DNA of 26,130 nt from CAYFHQ01 sp964342805 (GTDB lineage: Bacteria; Bacillota; Clostridia; Peptostreptococcales; Acidaminobacteraceae), in the NCBI GenBank assembly GCA_964342805.1, contig CAYFHQ010000048.1:1-26130 (forward strand). The letters run 5' to 3'. Shown here piece by piece: positions 7,300-15,763 of the stretch. Both the position numbers and the translations under genes were made by a program. How positions within the stretch are numbered: position 1 is the first letter of the stretch; each line of letters begins with the position of its first letter. Below the pieces are notes generated by a model. That model saw only the letters and a program-made list of their open reading frames with translations. It was not told where the DNA came from and did no database searches.

Positions 7300-8148
7300 A
7301 TGAGCTTAACCCTACAAAAACGAATCAAAACCTTTTTACGATATGCAGCCCTTCTGTTCTTTGTCTATATTTTCTTGTTCCCCATGGTCTTCATGATCGT
7401 GGCGTCACTCAAGGGCAACGAAATTCAGATCGTTAAAGACATGAGCAGCATTAAGGCCTTTCTCCCGTATGGTGAGATCAACCTACAAAACTACATGGAT
7501 ATTTTAGACCGCATGAACATCGGTCGCTTCATGTTTAACTCCGTATTTATCACCCTGACCACAGTCAGCATTGGTGTCATTTTCAATAGCATGTTGGCCT
7601 TTGCCATGGCGCGCATGGAGTTCAGGTTCAAAAAAGTGGTTCTGACCCTGGTCATTGCCCTAATTATTGTTCCCATTGAATCCATCATTATCCCCATGCT
7701 CTTGTTGGTCAACGAAATGGGCATTATCGACACCTACACGGTTCAAATACTGCCCTTCATTGCAGACGCATTTTTGATTTTCATGTTCTACCAGGCCTTC
7801 CTTGACCTACCCAAGGCCCTGGACGAGGCGGCCATTGTGGATGGCGCCAGCTACTTCCGAATTTACTGGAACATTGCCATGCCCCTGATCAAGCCAACCA
7901 TTGCGACAGCGGTGATCACCAACGCCATTGCCCGGTGGGGCGACCTCTTGTGGCCGGTTATGGTTACCCGGGGCGAAACCTTTAGACCCCTTCCTGTGGC
8001 CATGCAGCAGCTCTTCACCATCCAGCCCATCATGTGGGGGGACGTCTTCGCCTTTGCGACCATCATTACCCTACCGGTACTGATCATGTTCCTGATCTTC
8101 CAGAAGCAGTTCGTAGAGTCCATTGCGTCCAGTGGTGTTAAAGGCTAA
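7300..8148 (+). CDS. CUT1 sugar ABC transporter permease, MalG/UgpE type
   Basis: This 282-aa membrane protein has about six helices. The EAA motif DEAAIVDGASYFRIYWNIAM starts near residue 175 and is followed by PLIKPT, typical of MalG-type partners. The start has AGGAGGAGAACA just before the ATG and lies 10 nt after the stop of the first permease, so the two are co-translated. Its own stop lies 16 nt before the start chosen for the GH32 gene. It pairs with the MalF-type permease to import a saccharide without phosphorylating it, which fits the intracellular hydrolase and phosphorylase downstream. Confidence 0.94.
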   Translation: MSLTLQKRIKTFLRYAALLFFVYIFLFPMVFMIVASLKGNEIQIVKDMSSIKAFLPYGEINLQNYMDILDRMNIGRFMFNSVFITLTTVSIGVIFNSMLAFAMARMEFRFKKVVLTLVIALIIVPIESIIIPMLLLVNEMGIIDTYTVQILPFIADAFLIFMFYQAFLDLPKALDEAAIVDGASYFRIYWNIAMPLIKPTIATAVITNAIARWGDLLWPVMVTRGETFRPLPVAMQQLFTIQPIMWGDVFAFATIITLPVLIMFLIFQKQFVESIASSGVKG

Positions 8149-8164
8149 GACAAGCGAGGATGCC

Positions 8165-9685
8165 TTGAAATTTCAAACGAAAAAAAGCTCTGTAAAGCAA
8201 GCCAGTCAGACAATCCTTGACCATTGGCAGGTGGACCACCAGGACCCCTACCGGCCTGGTTACCACCCCATAGCCCCCCACGGCTGGATCAATGATCCCA
8301 ATGGTCTAGTTTTTGCGGACGGCTGGTACCATGTCTTCTATCAATGGAACCCCTATGGCAACACCTGGGGCAACATGCACTGGGGACACATGCGGTCCAG
8401 GGACCTCCACCAGTGGGAACACCTACCGGTGGCCCTGGCCCCAGACCAGGCCTATGACCGAGATGGCTGTTTTTCAGGCTCTGCAGTAAACCATGGAGGG
8501 GACCTGGTCCTCTTCTACACCGCCAATGTGTTTGAGGCGGGAGACCACCCCTATAATGCAGGTCCACTGGCTACCCAGACCCAGGCCCTTGCCATTAGCC
8601 GTGACGGAGGCATCCACTTTGACAAGCTGGAAGCCAACCCCGTCATTGGGGACCCGCCAACCGGTGGAACCCCTGTGGATTTCCGTGACCCCAAGGTCCA
8701 TGAGGTAGACAACCACTACCTCATGGTTCTAGGCTCCAGGCAGGGCAAGAGGGGGGAAGTGGTCACCTACAGGACAGCCAATAAGACAGACCTGACCCAG
8801 TGGACCTACCTGGACCAAATGGTTCTGGCTCCAGAAGACCTAGGTTACATGTGGGAGTGTCCAGACCTCTTAGAACTAGGCGACAAGCAGGTCCTCCTGG
8901 TTTCGCCCATGGGCGCAGCAGCCTATGATGGTCGCAATGTAACGGGGTACCTGGTGGACGGCGTTTTTTGCCTAATGGACCAGCTGCCCAGGGTTTACGC
9001 ACCGCAAACTTTCAGTGGACTGGACTACGGCCTCCTGCTTGGCTGGCTCACCATGCCGGACCTGGACGTGGCCAACCACCAGTGGAATGGCTGCCTGACC
9101 CTTCCGAGGAAGTTAGACCTATCATCGGACAACCACCTGGTCGCTAGACCTGTACTACCTGAAACGGCGTATGGGCAAGACCGCTTTGTTAAAGAGGACC
9201 TCCTGTTTGAGGGGGACCAAACCGTCAAACTAGCTGGGGACAGTGTACACCTGCACTTGATCCTGGACCCAGACCAAGCAGGACAGGTGGTGGTCAAGCT
9301 CAAGGCAAGTGAGGATGGAAAGCACTATACCAACCTCGTCATGGACCTGGACAAGGCTAGCCTACACCTGGACACCCACCAAGCATACGGCAAGGCACCA
9401 AAGGGTGGGTATCAGCAAGCAAGCTTTACCTATGAAGACCTCCAGGACCTAGAACTAGTGGACCTGGACATCTATATAGATAAGTCGGTTGTGGAAATCT
9501 ACGCCCTAGGGGGCAGATGCGTTTTCACCACCACCATTTTTTCTGACCCCAACAACGACAAGATCCATGTGTCATGTATATCAAGGGGGTCAGTAACCTT
9601 ACGCACCCTACGACTTCGGCAAGTGAAGCCCTCTATTCATGGGCTTCACCCGTCTCTTTTAGAAATGGAGGCTTCAAGTGAATAA
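8165..9685 (+). CDS. GH32 beta-fructofuranosidase (sucrose or fructo-oligosaccharide hydrolase)
   Basis: With the chosen start this is a 506-aa cytosolic glycoside hydrolase of family 32. The family signatures are complete: HGWINDPNG with the nucleophile Asp44, FRDP at 173-176 as transition-state stabiliser, and ECPDL with the acid/base Glu231. A C-terminal beta-sandwich follows (LDIYIDKSVVEIYALGG). There is no signal peptide, so it acts inside the cell on imported sugar, releasing fructose. The start is uncertain. TTG at 8165 is 17 nt after the permease stop with GCGAGGA upstream, while GTG 8132/8135 and TTG 8123 would overlap the permease gene. The fructokinase gene overlaps its 3' end by 8 nt. 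SacA/ScrB-type function is inferred, and phosphorylated sucrose is unlikely as substrate because no PTS is present. Confidence 0.92.
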   Translation: MKFQTKKSSVKQASQTILDHWQVDHQDPYRPGYHPIAPHGWINDPNGLVFADGWYHVFYQWNPYGNTWGNMHWGHMRSRDLHQWEHLPVALAPDQAYDRDGCFSGSAVNHGGDLVLFYTANVFEAGDHPYNAGPLATQTQALAISRDGGIHFDKLEANPVIGDPPTGGTPVDFRDPKVHEVDNHYLMVLGSRQGKRGEVVTYRTANKTDLTQWTYLDQMVLAPEDLGYMWECPDLLELGDKQVLLVSPMGAAAYDGRNVTGYLVDGVFCLMDQLPRVYAPQTFSGLDYGLLLGWLTMPDLDVANHQWNGCLTLPRKLDLSSDNHLVARPVLPETAYGQDRFVKEDLLFEGDQTVKLAGDSVHLHLILDPDQAGQVVVKLKASEDGKHYTNLVMDLDKASLHLDTHQAYGKAPKGGYQQASFTYEDLQDLELVDLDIYIDKSVVEIYALGGRCVFTTTIFSDPNNDKIHVSCISRGSVTLRTLRLRQVKPSIHGLHPSLLEMEASSE

Positions 9686-10649
9686 GCCAGTCTTATGTAT
9701 TGGAGAGCTCTTGATCGACTTCACCAGCATGGACGTCAATGCAACCATCGCTGAAACCAGCAACTTTCAAAAGAATGCCGGAGGCGCACCTGCCAATGTG
9801 GCGGCGGCCATCAGCAAGTTAGGTGGGCGGGCCTTTTTTGCAGGATGTGTTGGGGCGGACCCCTTTGGAGACTACCTTGAGCAAACCCTTGTAAGGGAGG
9901 GGGTGGACTGTCGTCTACTCCAAAGAGACAGCAACCACAATACCACCCTGGCCTTTGTGTCCTTGACACAGGGCGGCGAGCGGGACTTTAGCTTTGTCAG
10001 GGGGGCTGACCAGTACTTTCAGTCCACTGCAGACCTAGAGGATTGTTTGTCGCAAGTGGACCTGGTTCACTTTGGCTCTGCCACGGGCTTCTTAGGGGAC
10101 CCCTTTGAAGGTGTATATGGGTCTCTCATGGAGGCCGCGCGAAGCCAGGGCAAGCTCATTAGCTTTGACCCCAACTATAGGGACGCCCTCTTTGGGCCAA
10201 GGAACCCAGCCTTTATTGAAAAGGCACAGGCCTGCCTGGGCCAAGCCGACCTGGTCAAGGTCAGCGAAGAGGAGTTGTTCCTTTTGACGGGTCATGCTGA
10301 TCGCCAGGCTGGACTGGACGCCTTGAAGGACCTAGGTGCAGACCATGTCCTAGTTACCCTGGGCAGTCAAGGGGTTGTATACGCAAGTAAAGGCAAGCAA
10401 ATAGAGGTGGCCACACCGCCAATAGAGGCCAAGGACTCCACCGGGGCAGGCGATGCCTTCGTAGGAGGCGTCCTTTACAGGCTAGGTCAGATGGAAAATC
10501 CAGTGGATACCTTGAATGACCTGCAGGTCATGGCGGCGGTCCTGACGTTTGCTTGTGGCGTGGGCGCATCTACCTGTTTAGGGTTTGGTGCAATTCCAAG
10601 CCTTCCGACCTTAGACCAAGTACACCAGCTATTGGCTGAAAATCGTTAA
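9678..10649 (+). CDS. PfkB-family fructokinase
   Basis: This 323-aa sugar kinase of the ribokinase/PfkB family starts at GTG 9678, with GGAGG 6 nt upstream, inside the end of the GH32 gene. The substrate-binding motif GGAPAN is at 35-40 and the second family signature DSTGAGDAF at 253-261 contains the catalytic base Asp259. Length is normal. By context it phosphorylates the fructose released by the GH32 enzyme or the phosphorylase to fructose 6-phosphate, feeding glycolysis. The 8-nt overlap with the upstream gene points to translational coupling. Substrate choice among PfkB members cannot be proved from sequence, but the operon makes fructose by far the best guess. Confidence 0.92.
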   Translation: MNKPVLCIGELLIDFTSMDVNATIAETSNFQKNAGGAPANVAAAISKLGGRAFFAGCVGADPFGDYLEQTLVREGVDCRLLQRDSNHNTTLAFVSLTQGGERDFSFVRGADQYFQSTADLEDCLSQVDLVHFGSATGFLGDPFEGVYGSLMEAARSQGKLISFDPNYRDALFGPRNPAFIEKAQACLGQADLVKVSEEELFLLTGHADRQAGLDALKDLGADHVLVTLGSQGVVYASKGKQIEVATPPIEAKDSTGAGDAFVGGVLYRLGQMENPVDTLNDLQVMAAVLTFACGVGASTCLGFGAIPSLPTLDQVHQLLAENR

Positions 10650-10671
10650 GTAATTGAGCAAGGAGAACAAA

Positions 10672-11565
10672 GTGAAGCTACACCTACCAGAAACCATTGA
10701 TATTCAAGCCGTAGTAACCGGTGACATGCCTGGGGACAAGGTGGAAATCAACCAAGGGCATGTGAGTAAGTCCAAGTTGATTTGCGAAATGATTGAACCC
10801 CTCCTAACGGGGAAAAAGCAGGTGATTTCTGTCCATGGCGGATCAGGCGTGGGCAAGTCAGAAACCGCTTCTGTACTTGGTCACATATTGAATGCCAACG
10901 GCATTGGGACCTACATTCTGTCAGGGGACAACTACCCAAGACGCATTCCTGTGAACAATGACGCTGAACGGATTCGGGTGTTTAGAGAACACGCCCTAAA
11001 GGGTCTGGTTCAGTCCAAGGAATACACAAAAGAAGCCAGGGACCAAATTTTCGACCTGCGGGCTACGGGAGACGACCTGGACACTGGAAAAATAGAAGAC
11101 CATGCCTTTTTAGAGACCTACATTCGTGAAGGAAAAAAGGGCCTGGACGCTTACCTGGGCACACGGACAGAGATCGATTTCGATGAGATCAACGGTATAC
11201 TTGCAGCCTTCAAGGGTGGGGCAGACCAGATCCTACTGAAGCGTATGGGTCGGACTGTAACGGACCTTTGGTACGACGCGGTGGACTTTTCTGCTGTAGA
11301 CGTACTGATTGTGGAATGGACCCATGGCAACAATGCCAACCTAGAGGGTGTGGACATTCCTGTCCTCCTCAACAGTACACCGGAGGAAACCCTGGCCCAC
11401 CGACTGAGCCGGAGCAGGGATGGCAAGGTGGACAGCCCCTTTGTAAAAATCGTGTTGGAGCTGGAGCAGGCCAAGATTCATAAGCAAGCAATGAAAGCCA
11501 AGGTTATCCTGACCAAGTCAGGAGAGGTCATTGGCTATGATGAATATTTGAAATTGATGGGGTAA
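10672..11565 (+). CDS. P-loop kinase-like NTPase of unknown substrate (adenylylsulfate/uridine kinase-like)
   Basis: This is a 297-aa soluble P-loop protein. Walker A is GGSGVGKSE (56-64), followed by a kinase-like block SGDNYPRRIPVNNDAER (about 84-100). A probable Walker B-like strand reads VDVLIVEWTHG, and a lid-like LSRSRDGK lies near the C-terminus. The order resembles small-molecule kinases such as adenylylsulfate or uridine kinases, but I do not recognise a characterised relative. The GTG at 10672 was chosen because AAGGAG lies 6 nt before it; the TTG at 10654 has no such site. It lies between the fructokinase and the sucrose phosphorylase-like gene, 4 nt upstream of the latter, so a job in the same sugar pathway is inferred. 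Substrate and product are unknown. Confidence 0.8.
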   Translation: MKLHLPETIDIQAVVTGDMPGDKVEINQGHVSKSKLICEMIEPLLTGKKQVISVHGGSGVGKSETASVLGHILNANGIGTYILSGDNYPRRIPVNNDAERIRVFREHALKGLVQSKEYTKEARDQIFDLRATGDDLDTGKIEDHAFLETYIREGKKGLDAYLGTRTEIDFDEINGILAAFKGGADQILLKRMGRTVTDLWYDAVDFSAVDVLIVEWTHGNNANLEGVDIPVLLNSTPEETLAHRLSRSRDGKVDSPFVKIVLELEQAKIHKQAMKAKVILTKSGEVIGYDEYLKLMG

Positions 11566-11569
11566 GACA

Positions 11570-13231
11570 ATGAAAAGCAAAGTAACCAGTGGCGTTATGC
11601 TAAACGCCTATCCCGATAGTATGGGGCAAAACCTAAAGGACATTTTGCAGGTCCTCAAGCTGGAAGAACTGAAAGGCATTTTTGACTCCTTTTATATCCT
11701 GCCCAGTGTTTTTAACACGGACCTGGACCGGGGATTTTCCATTATTGATTATGGACTCAATAAGGTCTATGCCACCAAGGAAGACATTGACGAGCTCAAG
11801 TCCATGGGTATAGACCTGAAGTTCGACTTTGTCCTCAACCACTTGTCGGTTTTGTCTCCTCAGTTTCAAGACATTCTGACAAGGGGAGAAGACTCCCTCT
11901 ATAAGGACTTTTTCATTAACTGGAATGACTTTTGGGAGGGAACAGGCAGCCTGGGGCCAGACGGTGTACTCCAGCCAGACCCGTCCTTTATTCAGGACAT
12001 GTTCTTTAGAAAGGCGTCCTTGCCAACCCTGTCTGTACGGTATCCCGACGGTAGGGAGGTGCCCTACTGGAATACCTTCTACCAGGAGGTAACCTACAAC
12101 AAGGTGACAGACCAGGAACTCATGTTTGCCCTGGACCTCCAGTACGTGGAGGCCTGCCTCTTAAAGGACCGAATTAATGATTCCGTGAACCAGGGGATCA
12201 AGCCTGTGGACATGGACTTTACCGGCTTTGAACCTGTCCGTGACCGGGTCATTGACCTGCTGGAGAGCAAGCGTCAATACCTGGGCCAAATGGACCTCAA
12301 TATCCAGTCTAGCCTGGTCTGGGATTTTTATAGGGAGACCATTGAGAAGCTAGCAGGCTATGGCGCCAGCATTGTTCGCCTGGACGCCTTTGCCTATTCC
12401 AGTAAGATCGTGGGCAAGCGCAACTTCTTTAATATACCGGAAACCTGGGACGACCTGGACCGGGTCAAGGCCCTTGCAGACCAACACCAAATTGAACTCC
12501 TACCTGAAATTCATTCCATGTATGGGGAGGCCCTCCATGAGGAAATATCGGAAAAAGGATTTCTGACTTATGACTTTTTCCTGCCAGGCTTGATCATTGA
12601 CGCCTTTGAAAGAGGGTCAGCTGACAAGCTGGTTCACTGGATTGGAGACATTCAGTCCAAGAAAATGAAGGTAGTTAACATGCTGGGCTGCCATGACGGG
12701 ATTCCCCTACTGGACCTCAAGGGCCTACTGCCGGATGATCAGATTGAAGGTCTGATCAAGACGGTTGTGGACCGAGGGGGCCATGTCAAGGAACTCCACG
12801 GCAAGAAGAACATGTACTACCAGGTCAATGCAACTTATTATAGTGCCCTGGGTGAGGATGACCAGAAAATGAAACTGGCCAGAGCCCTCCAGGTCTTTAT
12901 GCCAGGCAAGCCCCAGGTGTGGTACCTGGACCTCTTTGCAGGCACCAATGACTATGAAGCTGTCAAGCGGGGGGGAGCGGGCTCTCATAAGGAGATCAAC
13001 CGAACCAACCTGTCCCTGAGTCATATTCAGGACCAGCTGAAGAAGGACGTGGTTAAGGAGCAGGTACTTTTACTCCACCTGCGAAATACCTCAAGGGCAT
13101 TTGGCTTTGACGCCAAGTTGACAGTGACAACTCCTCAGGACCACCTGCTTGAAATGGTATGGGAAAAGGATGGAGCCACGGCCAAGCTTAGGGCCAACCT
13201 CCAGGACTTTAGCTATACTGTGGAAGCCTAG
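11570..13231 (+). CDS. GH13 subfamily 18 glucoside phosphorylase, sucrose phosphorylase-like
   Basis: This 553-aa alpha-amylase-fold enzyme carries the GH13_18 signatures: LNAYPDSMGQNL at the N-terminus, RLDAFAY with nucleophile Asp272, LLPEIHS with acid/base Glu313, and LGCHDGIPLLDLKGLLP with transition-state Asp376. It should split sucrose with phosphate into glucose 1-phosphate and fructose, saving one ATP. It is 50-60 residues longer than the well-known Bifidobacterium or Leuconostoc enzymes; the extra length appears to lie around 185-240. Sucrose 6-phosphate or another glucoside is possible as substrate. It is the last gene of the operon, translated with a weak GGGG site right after the P-loop kinase gene, and is followed by a terminator. 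Confidence 0.88.
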   Translation: MKSKVTSGVMLNAYPDSMGQNLKDILQVLKLEELKGIFDSFYILPSVFNTDLDRGFSIIDYGLNKVYATKEDIDELKSMGIDLKFDFVLNHLSVLSPQFQDILTRGEDSLYKDFFINWNDFWEGTGSLGPDGVLQPDPSFIQDMFFRKASLPTLSVRYPDGREVPYWNTFYQEVTYNKVTDQELMFALDLQYVEACLLKDRINDSVNQGIKPVDMDFTGFEPVRDRVIDLLESKRQYLGQMDLNIQSSLVWDFYRETIEKLAGYGASIVRLDAFAYSSKIVGKRNFFNIPETWDDLDRVKALADQHQIELLPEIHSMYGEALHEEISEKGFLTYDFFLPGLIIDAFERGSADKLVHWIGDIQSKKMKVVNMLGCHDGIPLLDLKGLLPDDQIEGLIKTVVDRGGHVKELHGKKNMYYQVNATYYSALGEDDQKMKLARALQVFMPGKPQVWYLDLFAGTNDYEAVKRGGAGSHKEINRTNLSLSHIQDQLKKDVVKEQVLLLHLRNTSRAFGFDAKLTVTTPQDHLLEMVWEKDGATAKLRANLQDFSYTVEA

Positions 13232-13286
13232 AAGTGAATAGATTTGTTGAACCCCTAGCTTTTTAACCGGAAGCTATGACATGGAA

Positions 13287-13329
13287 AACGTCTTTGTGAG
13301 GTCCCCTTCACAGAGTCGTTTTTTATTTG
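13287..13329 (+). terminator. Rho-independent terminator of the sucrose-type operon
   Basis: A 13-bp stem with one mismatch and one G-U pair (AACGTCTTTGTGA at 13287-13299 with TCACAGAGTCGTT at 13308-13320) is followed by TTTTTTATTT. It lies 55 nt after the phosphorylase stop. Confidence 0.85.
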
Positions 13330-13342
13330 TACACAAAAACAG

Positions 13343-13402
13343 TTGACTTTAACTTTTGATAGTATTATAATGATATTAACAAACAGATACCAAGTCGGTA
13401 TC
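13343..13402 (+). promoter_or_regulatory. Strong promoter with inverted repeat operator, MDR gene pair
   Basis: TTGACT (13343-13348) and TATAAT (13366-13371) have 17-bp spacing. Just downstream lies the inverted repeat GATACC-aagtc-GGTATC (13386-13402), in the position of an operator overlapping the first transcribed bases. Such repeats often bind TetR- or MarR-type repressors, but no adjacent regulator gene is present. Confidence 0.8.
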
Positions 13403-13436
13403 GACCACGGAAAACAAAGGTAGAGAGGAGTCCCCC

Positions 13437-14411
13437 ATGAAAGCTGTTAAATACACAGAGTATGGTTCACCAGAGGTTCTAAAGTTTGTGGAAATGGAAA
13501 AGCCCGTAATCGAGGAAAACGAAGTCTTGCTTCGAATTCATGCAACCACGGTAACGTCTGGTGACGTCCGCCAGCGGATTGGTTCCAAGGACTCCCTCCC
13601 CATGTGGCCCATTTCTAAATTGGCCATTGGCTTCTTTAAACCCAAGAAGCATATGCTGGGCTTCGACGTAGCTGGACAAATTGAAGCGGTCGGGTCCCAG
13701 GTTACCAAGTTTAAGGTTGGAGACAAGGTCTTTGGCCTGGCTGGTGGTACCAATGTGGAGTATAGAAGTTTTTCTGAGGACAAGGGCCTGGTGCCCATGC
13801 CAAAGAACATGTCTTATGCAGAAGCCACCTCCATTCCCTTCGGGGCAGCCACGGCCAAGTACTTCCTTGAAAAGGCCAACATTCAGCCGGGCAACAAGGT
13901 CTTGGTCTACGGGGCTTCCGGTGCAGTGGGTACCTTTGCCGTTCAGCTGGCTAAGTACTATGGAGCAGAGGTAACAGGTGTTTGCAGTGCTAAGAATGTA
14001 GACTTGGTCAAATCTCTAGGGGCAGACCATGTCATCGATTATAAGAAAGAAGATTTCACCAAAAGCAATACGTCTTACGACATTGTCTTTGATACTTTGG
14101 GGAAAGTCACTTATGGCCAAGTGAAAAAGAGCTTAAATCCAGGCGGGTCCTTCCTCATGACAGTCTTTGGTTTTAAGGGCATTATCCAGGGCTTATGGAC
14201 CTCAGTATTTGGTAAGAAGAAGGTCATTGTTGGCGTTGCCAGCGATACCATGGAAGGCCTCCGCTTCTTCACAAAGCTGGCAGAAGAAGGCCATATCAAG
14301 CCAGTCATTGACAGCCAGTATGCCTTTGACGACATTCGCAAGGCCCATGCCCGGGTTGAGGGTGGCCATAAGCGGGGCAATGTGGTAGTGGACATCGTTT
14401 CGAATAGCTAA
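13437..14411 (+). CDS. Zinc-free MDR NAD(P)H quinone oxidoreductase-like protein 1
   Basis: This 324-aa protein belongs to the quinone-reductase branch of the medium-chain dehydrogenases. The N-terminal GroES-like domain lacks the zinc-binding Cys/His/Glu set and has GFDVAG at 75-80. The Rossmann domain carries VYGASGAVG (157-165), typical of NADPH-dependent enone or quinone reductases. The ATG follows AGAGAGGAG. It is the first of two tandem paralogues under a consensus promoter with an inverted repeat, suggesting induction by an electrophile or quinone. It could also be annotated as an NAD(P)-dependent alcohol dehydrogenase, but the missing zinc ligands argue against alcohol oxidation. Confidence 0.9.
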   Translation: MKAVKYTEYGSPEVLKFVEMEKPVIEENEVLLRIHATTVTSGDVRQRIGSKDSLPMWPISKLAIGFFKPKKHMLGFDVAGQIEAVGSQVTKFKVGDKVFGLAGGTNVEYRSFSEDKGLVPMPKNMSYAEATSIPFGAATAKYFLEKANIQPGNKVLVYGASGAVGTFAVQLAKYYGAEVTGVCSAKNVDLVKSLGADHVIDYKKEDFTKSNTSYDIVFDTLGKVTYGQVKKSLNPGGSFLMTVFGFKGIIQGLWTSVFGKKKVIVGVASDTMEGLRFFTKLAEEGHIKPVIDSQYAFDDIRKAHARVEGGHKRGNVVVDIVSNS

Positions 14412-14467
14412 AGACCAAAATGGGTATGGATAGGGTACATGCCATAGACAGAAGGAAAGGATCAATC

Positions 14468-15469
14468 ATGCGATATATTGAATGGACAAAATACGGTGGA
14501 CCCAAGGTACTCCGTGTCTCCCAAAAAGACAAACCCATACCCAAGGACAATGAACTTTTGGTTCGCGTTCACGCAACAACGGTTACGGCAGGAGATTGTG
14601 AAATCAGGGGACTCCAGTTCCCCTTTGTATTTGGACTGATCTTCCGGATCATGTTCGGTTTTCTTAGACCCAAGGGCAAGGTCCTGGGCCAGGAGATGTC
14701 AGGAACAGTAGAGGCTGTTGGTAAGGACGTGACTACCTATCAGGTAGGCGACGAAATCTTTGGTAGCATGGGTTTCTCCCTTGGTGCCTATAGTGAATAC
14801 ATGTGCATACCTGAAAAACCCAAGTCCGGGTCCATAGCTTTGAAACCAGCCAATATCTCTTTTGAAGAAGCTGCAGCAGCACCCCTGGGTGGCTTGGAGG
14901 CCATCCACTTCCTAAAGGGTCTTCACTTTGGACCAGACCACCATGTCCTCATTAATGGAGCCGGTGGAAGTATTGGAACGTCTGTTTTGCAGATGGTTAA
15001 ACGCCATGGGGCTCAAGTAACCGTGGTGGATAGTAAGAAAAAACACGCCTTTCTTGCCAGCCTGGGTGCCGACCACATGATCGACTATCATACAGAAGAT
15101 TTTACGAAGTCTGGTCAAACCTATGACTTGGTGTTTGACGTAGTCGGCAAGAGTCCATTTGAAGCAACCCTCAAGGTCCTTAAGGACCAGGGAACCTACG
15201 TGATTGCCAGCCCTAAGGGCCACCATAAGTCAAAGGGCCGCAGGGTCAACGGGTCGTCCAGTAAGCGGGTACGTTTCGACTCAGCCAACCATACCCAGGA
15301 AGAACTCCTCCAGCTCAAGGGATTGCTTGAAGAGGGGCACGTAAAGCCACCCATTGATCGAGTTTTCCCAATGGAAGAGATTGTAGCCGCCCATGAGTAT
15401 GTAGAAGCAGGCCATAAGAAGGGCAACTTAGTCATTTCTCTGCTAGGTAGTGAGGATAGTGGTCAATAA
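14468..15469 (+). CDS. Zinc-free MDR NAD(P)H quinone oxidoreductase-like protein 2
   Basis: This 333-aa paralogue of the upstream gene shares blocks such as HATTVT near residue 35, DYxxEDFTKS in the second half, and the C-terminal AGHKKGN ending. The nucleotide-binding motif is INGAGGSIG (162-170), and no zinc ligands are seen. The ATG at 14468 was chosen because AAGGAAAGG lies just upstream and the family N-terminus starts there. It follows the first gene by 56 nt without a separate promoter and is closed by a terminator, so both are on one transcript. The substrate-side regions differ (PFVFGLIF insertion), so the two probably reduce different quinones or enones. Confidence 0.9.
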   Translation: MRYIEWTKYGGPKVLRVSQKDKPIPKDNELLVRVHATTVTAGDCEIRGLQFPFVFGLIFRIMFGFLRPKGKVLGQEMSGTVEAVGKDVTTYQVGDEIFGSMGFSLGAYSEYMCIPEKPKSGSIALKPANISFEEAAAAPLGGLEAIHFLKGLHFGPDHHVLINGAGGSIGTSVLQMVKRHGAQVTVVDSKKKHAFLASLGADHMIDYHTEDFTKSGQTYDLVFDVVGKSPFEATLKVLKDQGTYVIASPKGHHKSKGRRVNGSSSKRVRFDSANHTQEELLQLKGLLEEGHVKPPIDRVFPMEEIVAAHEYVEAGHKKGNLVISLLGSEDSGQ

Positions 15470-15539
15470 AGTTCATGTGACTGCAGTTGCACCAAACCCA
15501 TTAAAGAAATACAAGTGCGTCGACCCCGTCGACCATCTG

Positions 15540-15571
15540 AACGCCGATTTCCCCACGAAATCGGCGTTTTT
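15540..15571 (+). terminator. Rho-independent terminator after the MDR gene pair
   Basis: A perfect 12-bp stem (AACGCCGATTTC at 15540-15551 with its complement at 15557-15568) with a 5-nt loop leads into a run of five T. It lies 70 nt after the stop. The remaining ~190 nt up to the ABC gene show no clear promoter. Confidence 0.88.
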
Positions 15572-15763
15572 AGTTGCCCAGGTTCTTCTTTTTATGCGTA
15601 AGGTCGCCCTAAATCGGTTAAAAGCATAAATACAGACTTGAACACTCCACTTATACAAAAGTCAGAGAAAAACTATGCAGGCCACATGACCCACGGTAGT
15701 GAAAGAAATCAAGCATAGAGAAAGACACCAAGCCTGATGTAGATACAAACCCAGGAGGCAGCC

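Noticed and set aside
15519..15533. Repeated GTCGAC-CCC-GTCGAC motif as a possible operator
   Set aside because: It lies just before the terminator of the MDR pair, far from any promoter, and is too short to distinguish from chance or an extra hairpin.
15671..15720. CTATGC/GCATAG inverted repeat and TTGAAC/TATACA hexamers upstream of the BcrA-type ATPase gene
   Set aside because: The arms are only 6 bp and far apart, and the hexamers are 8-10 bp apart, so no credible promoter or operator results.
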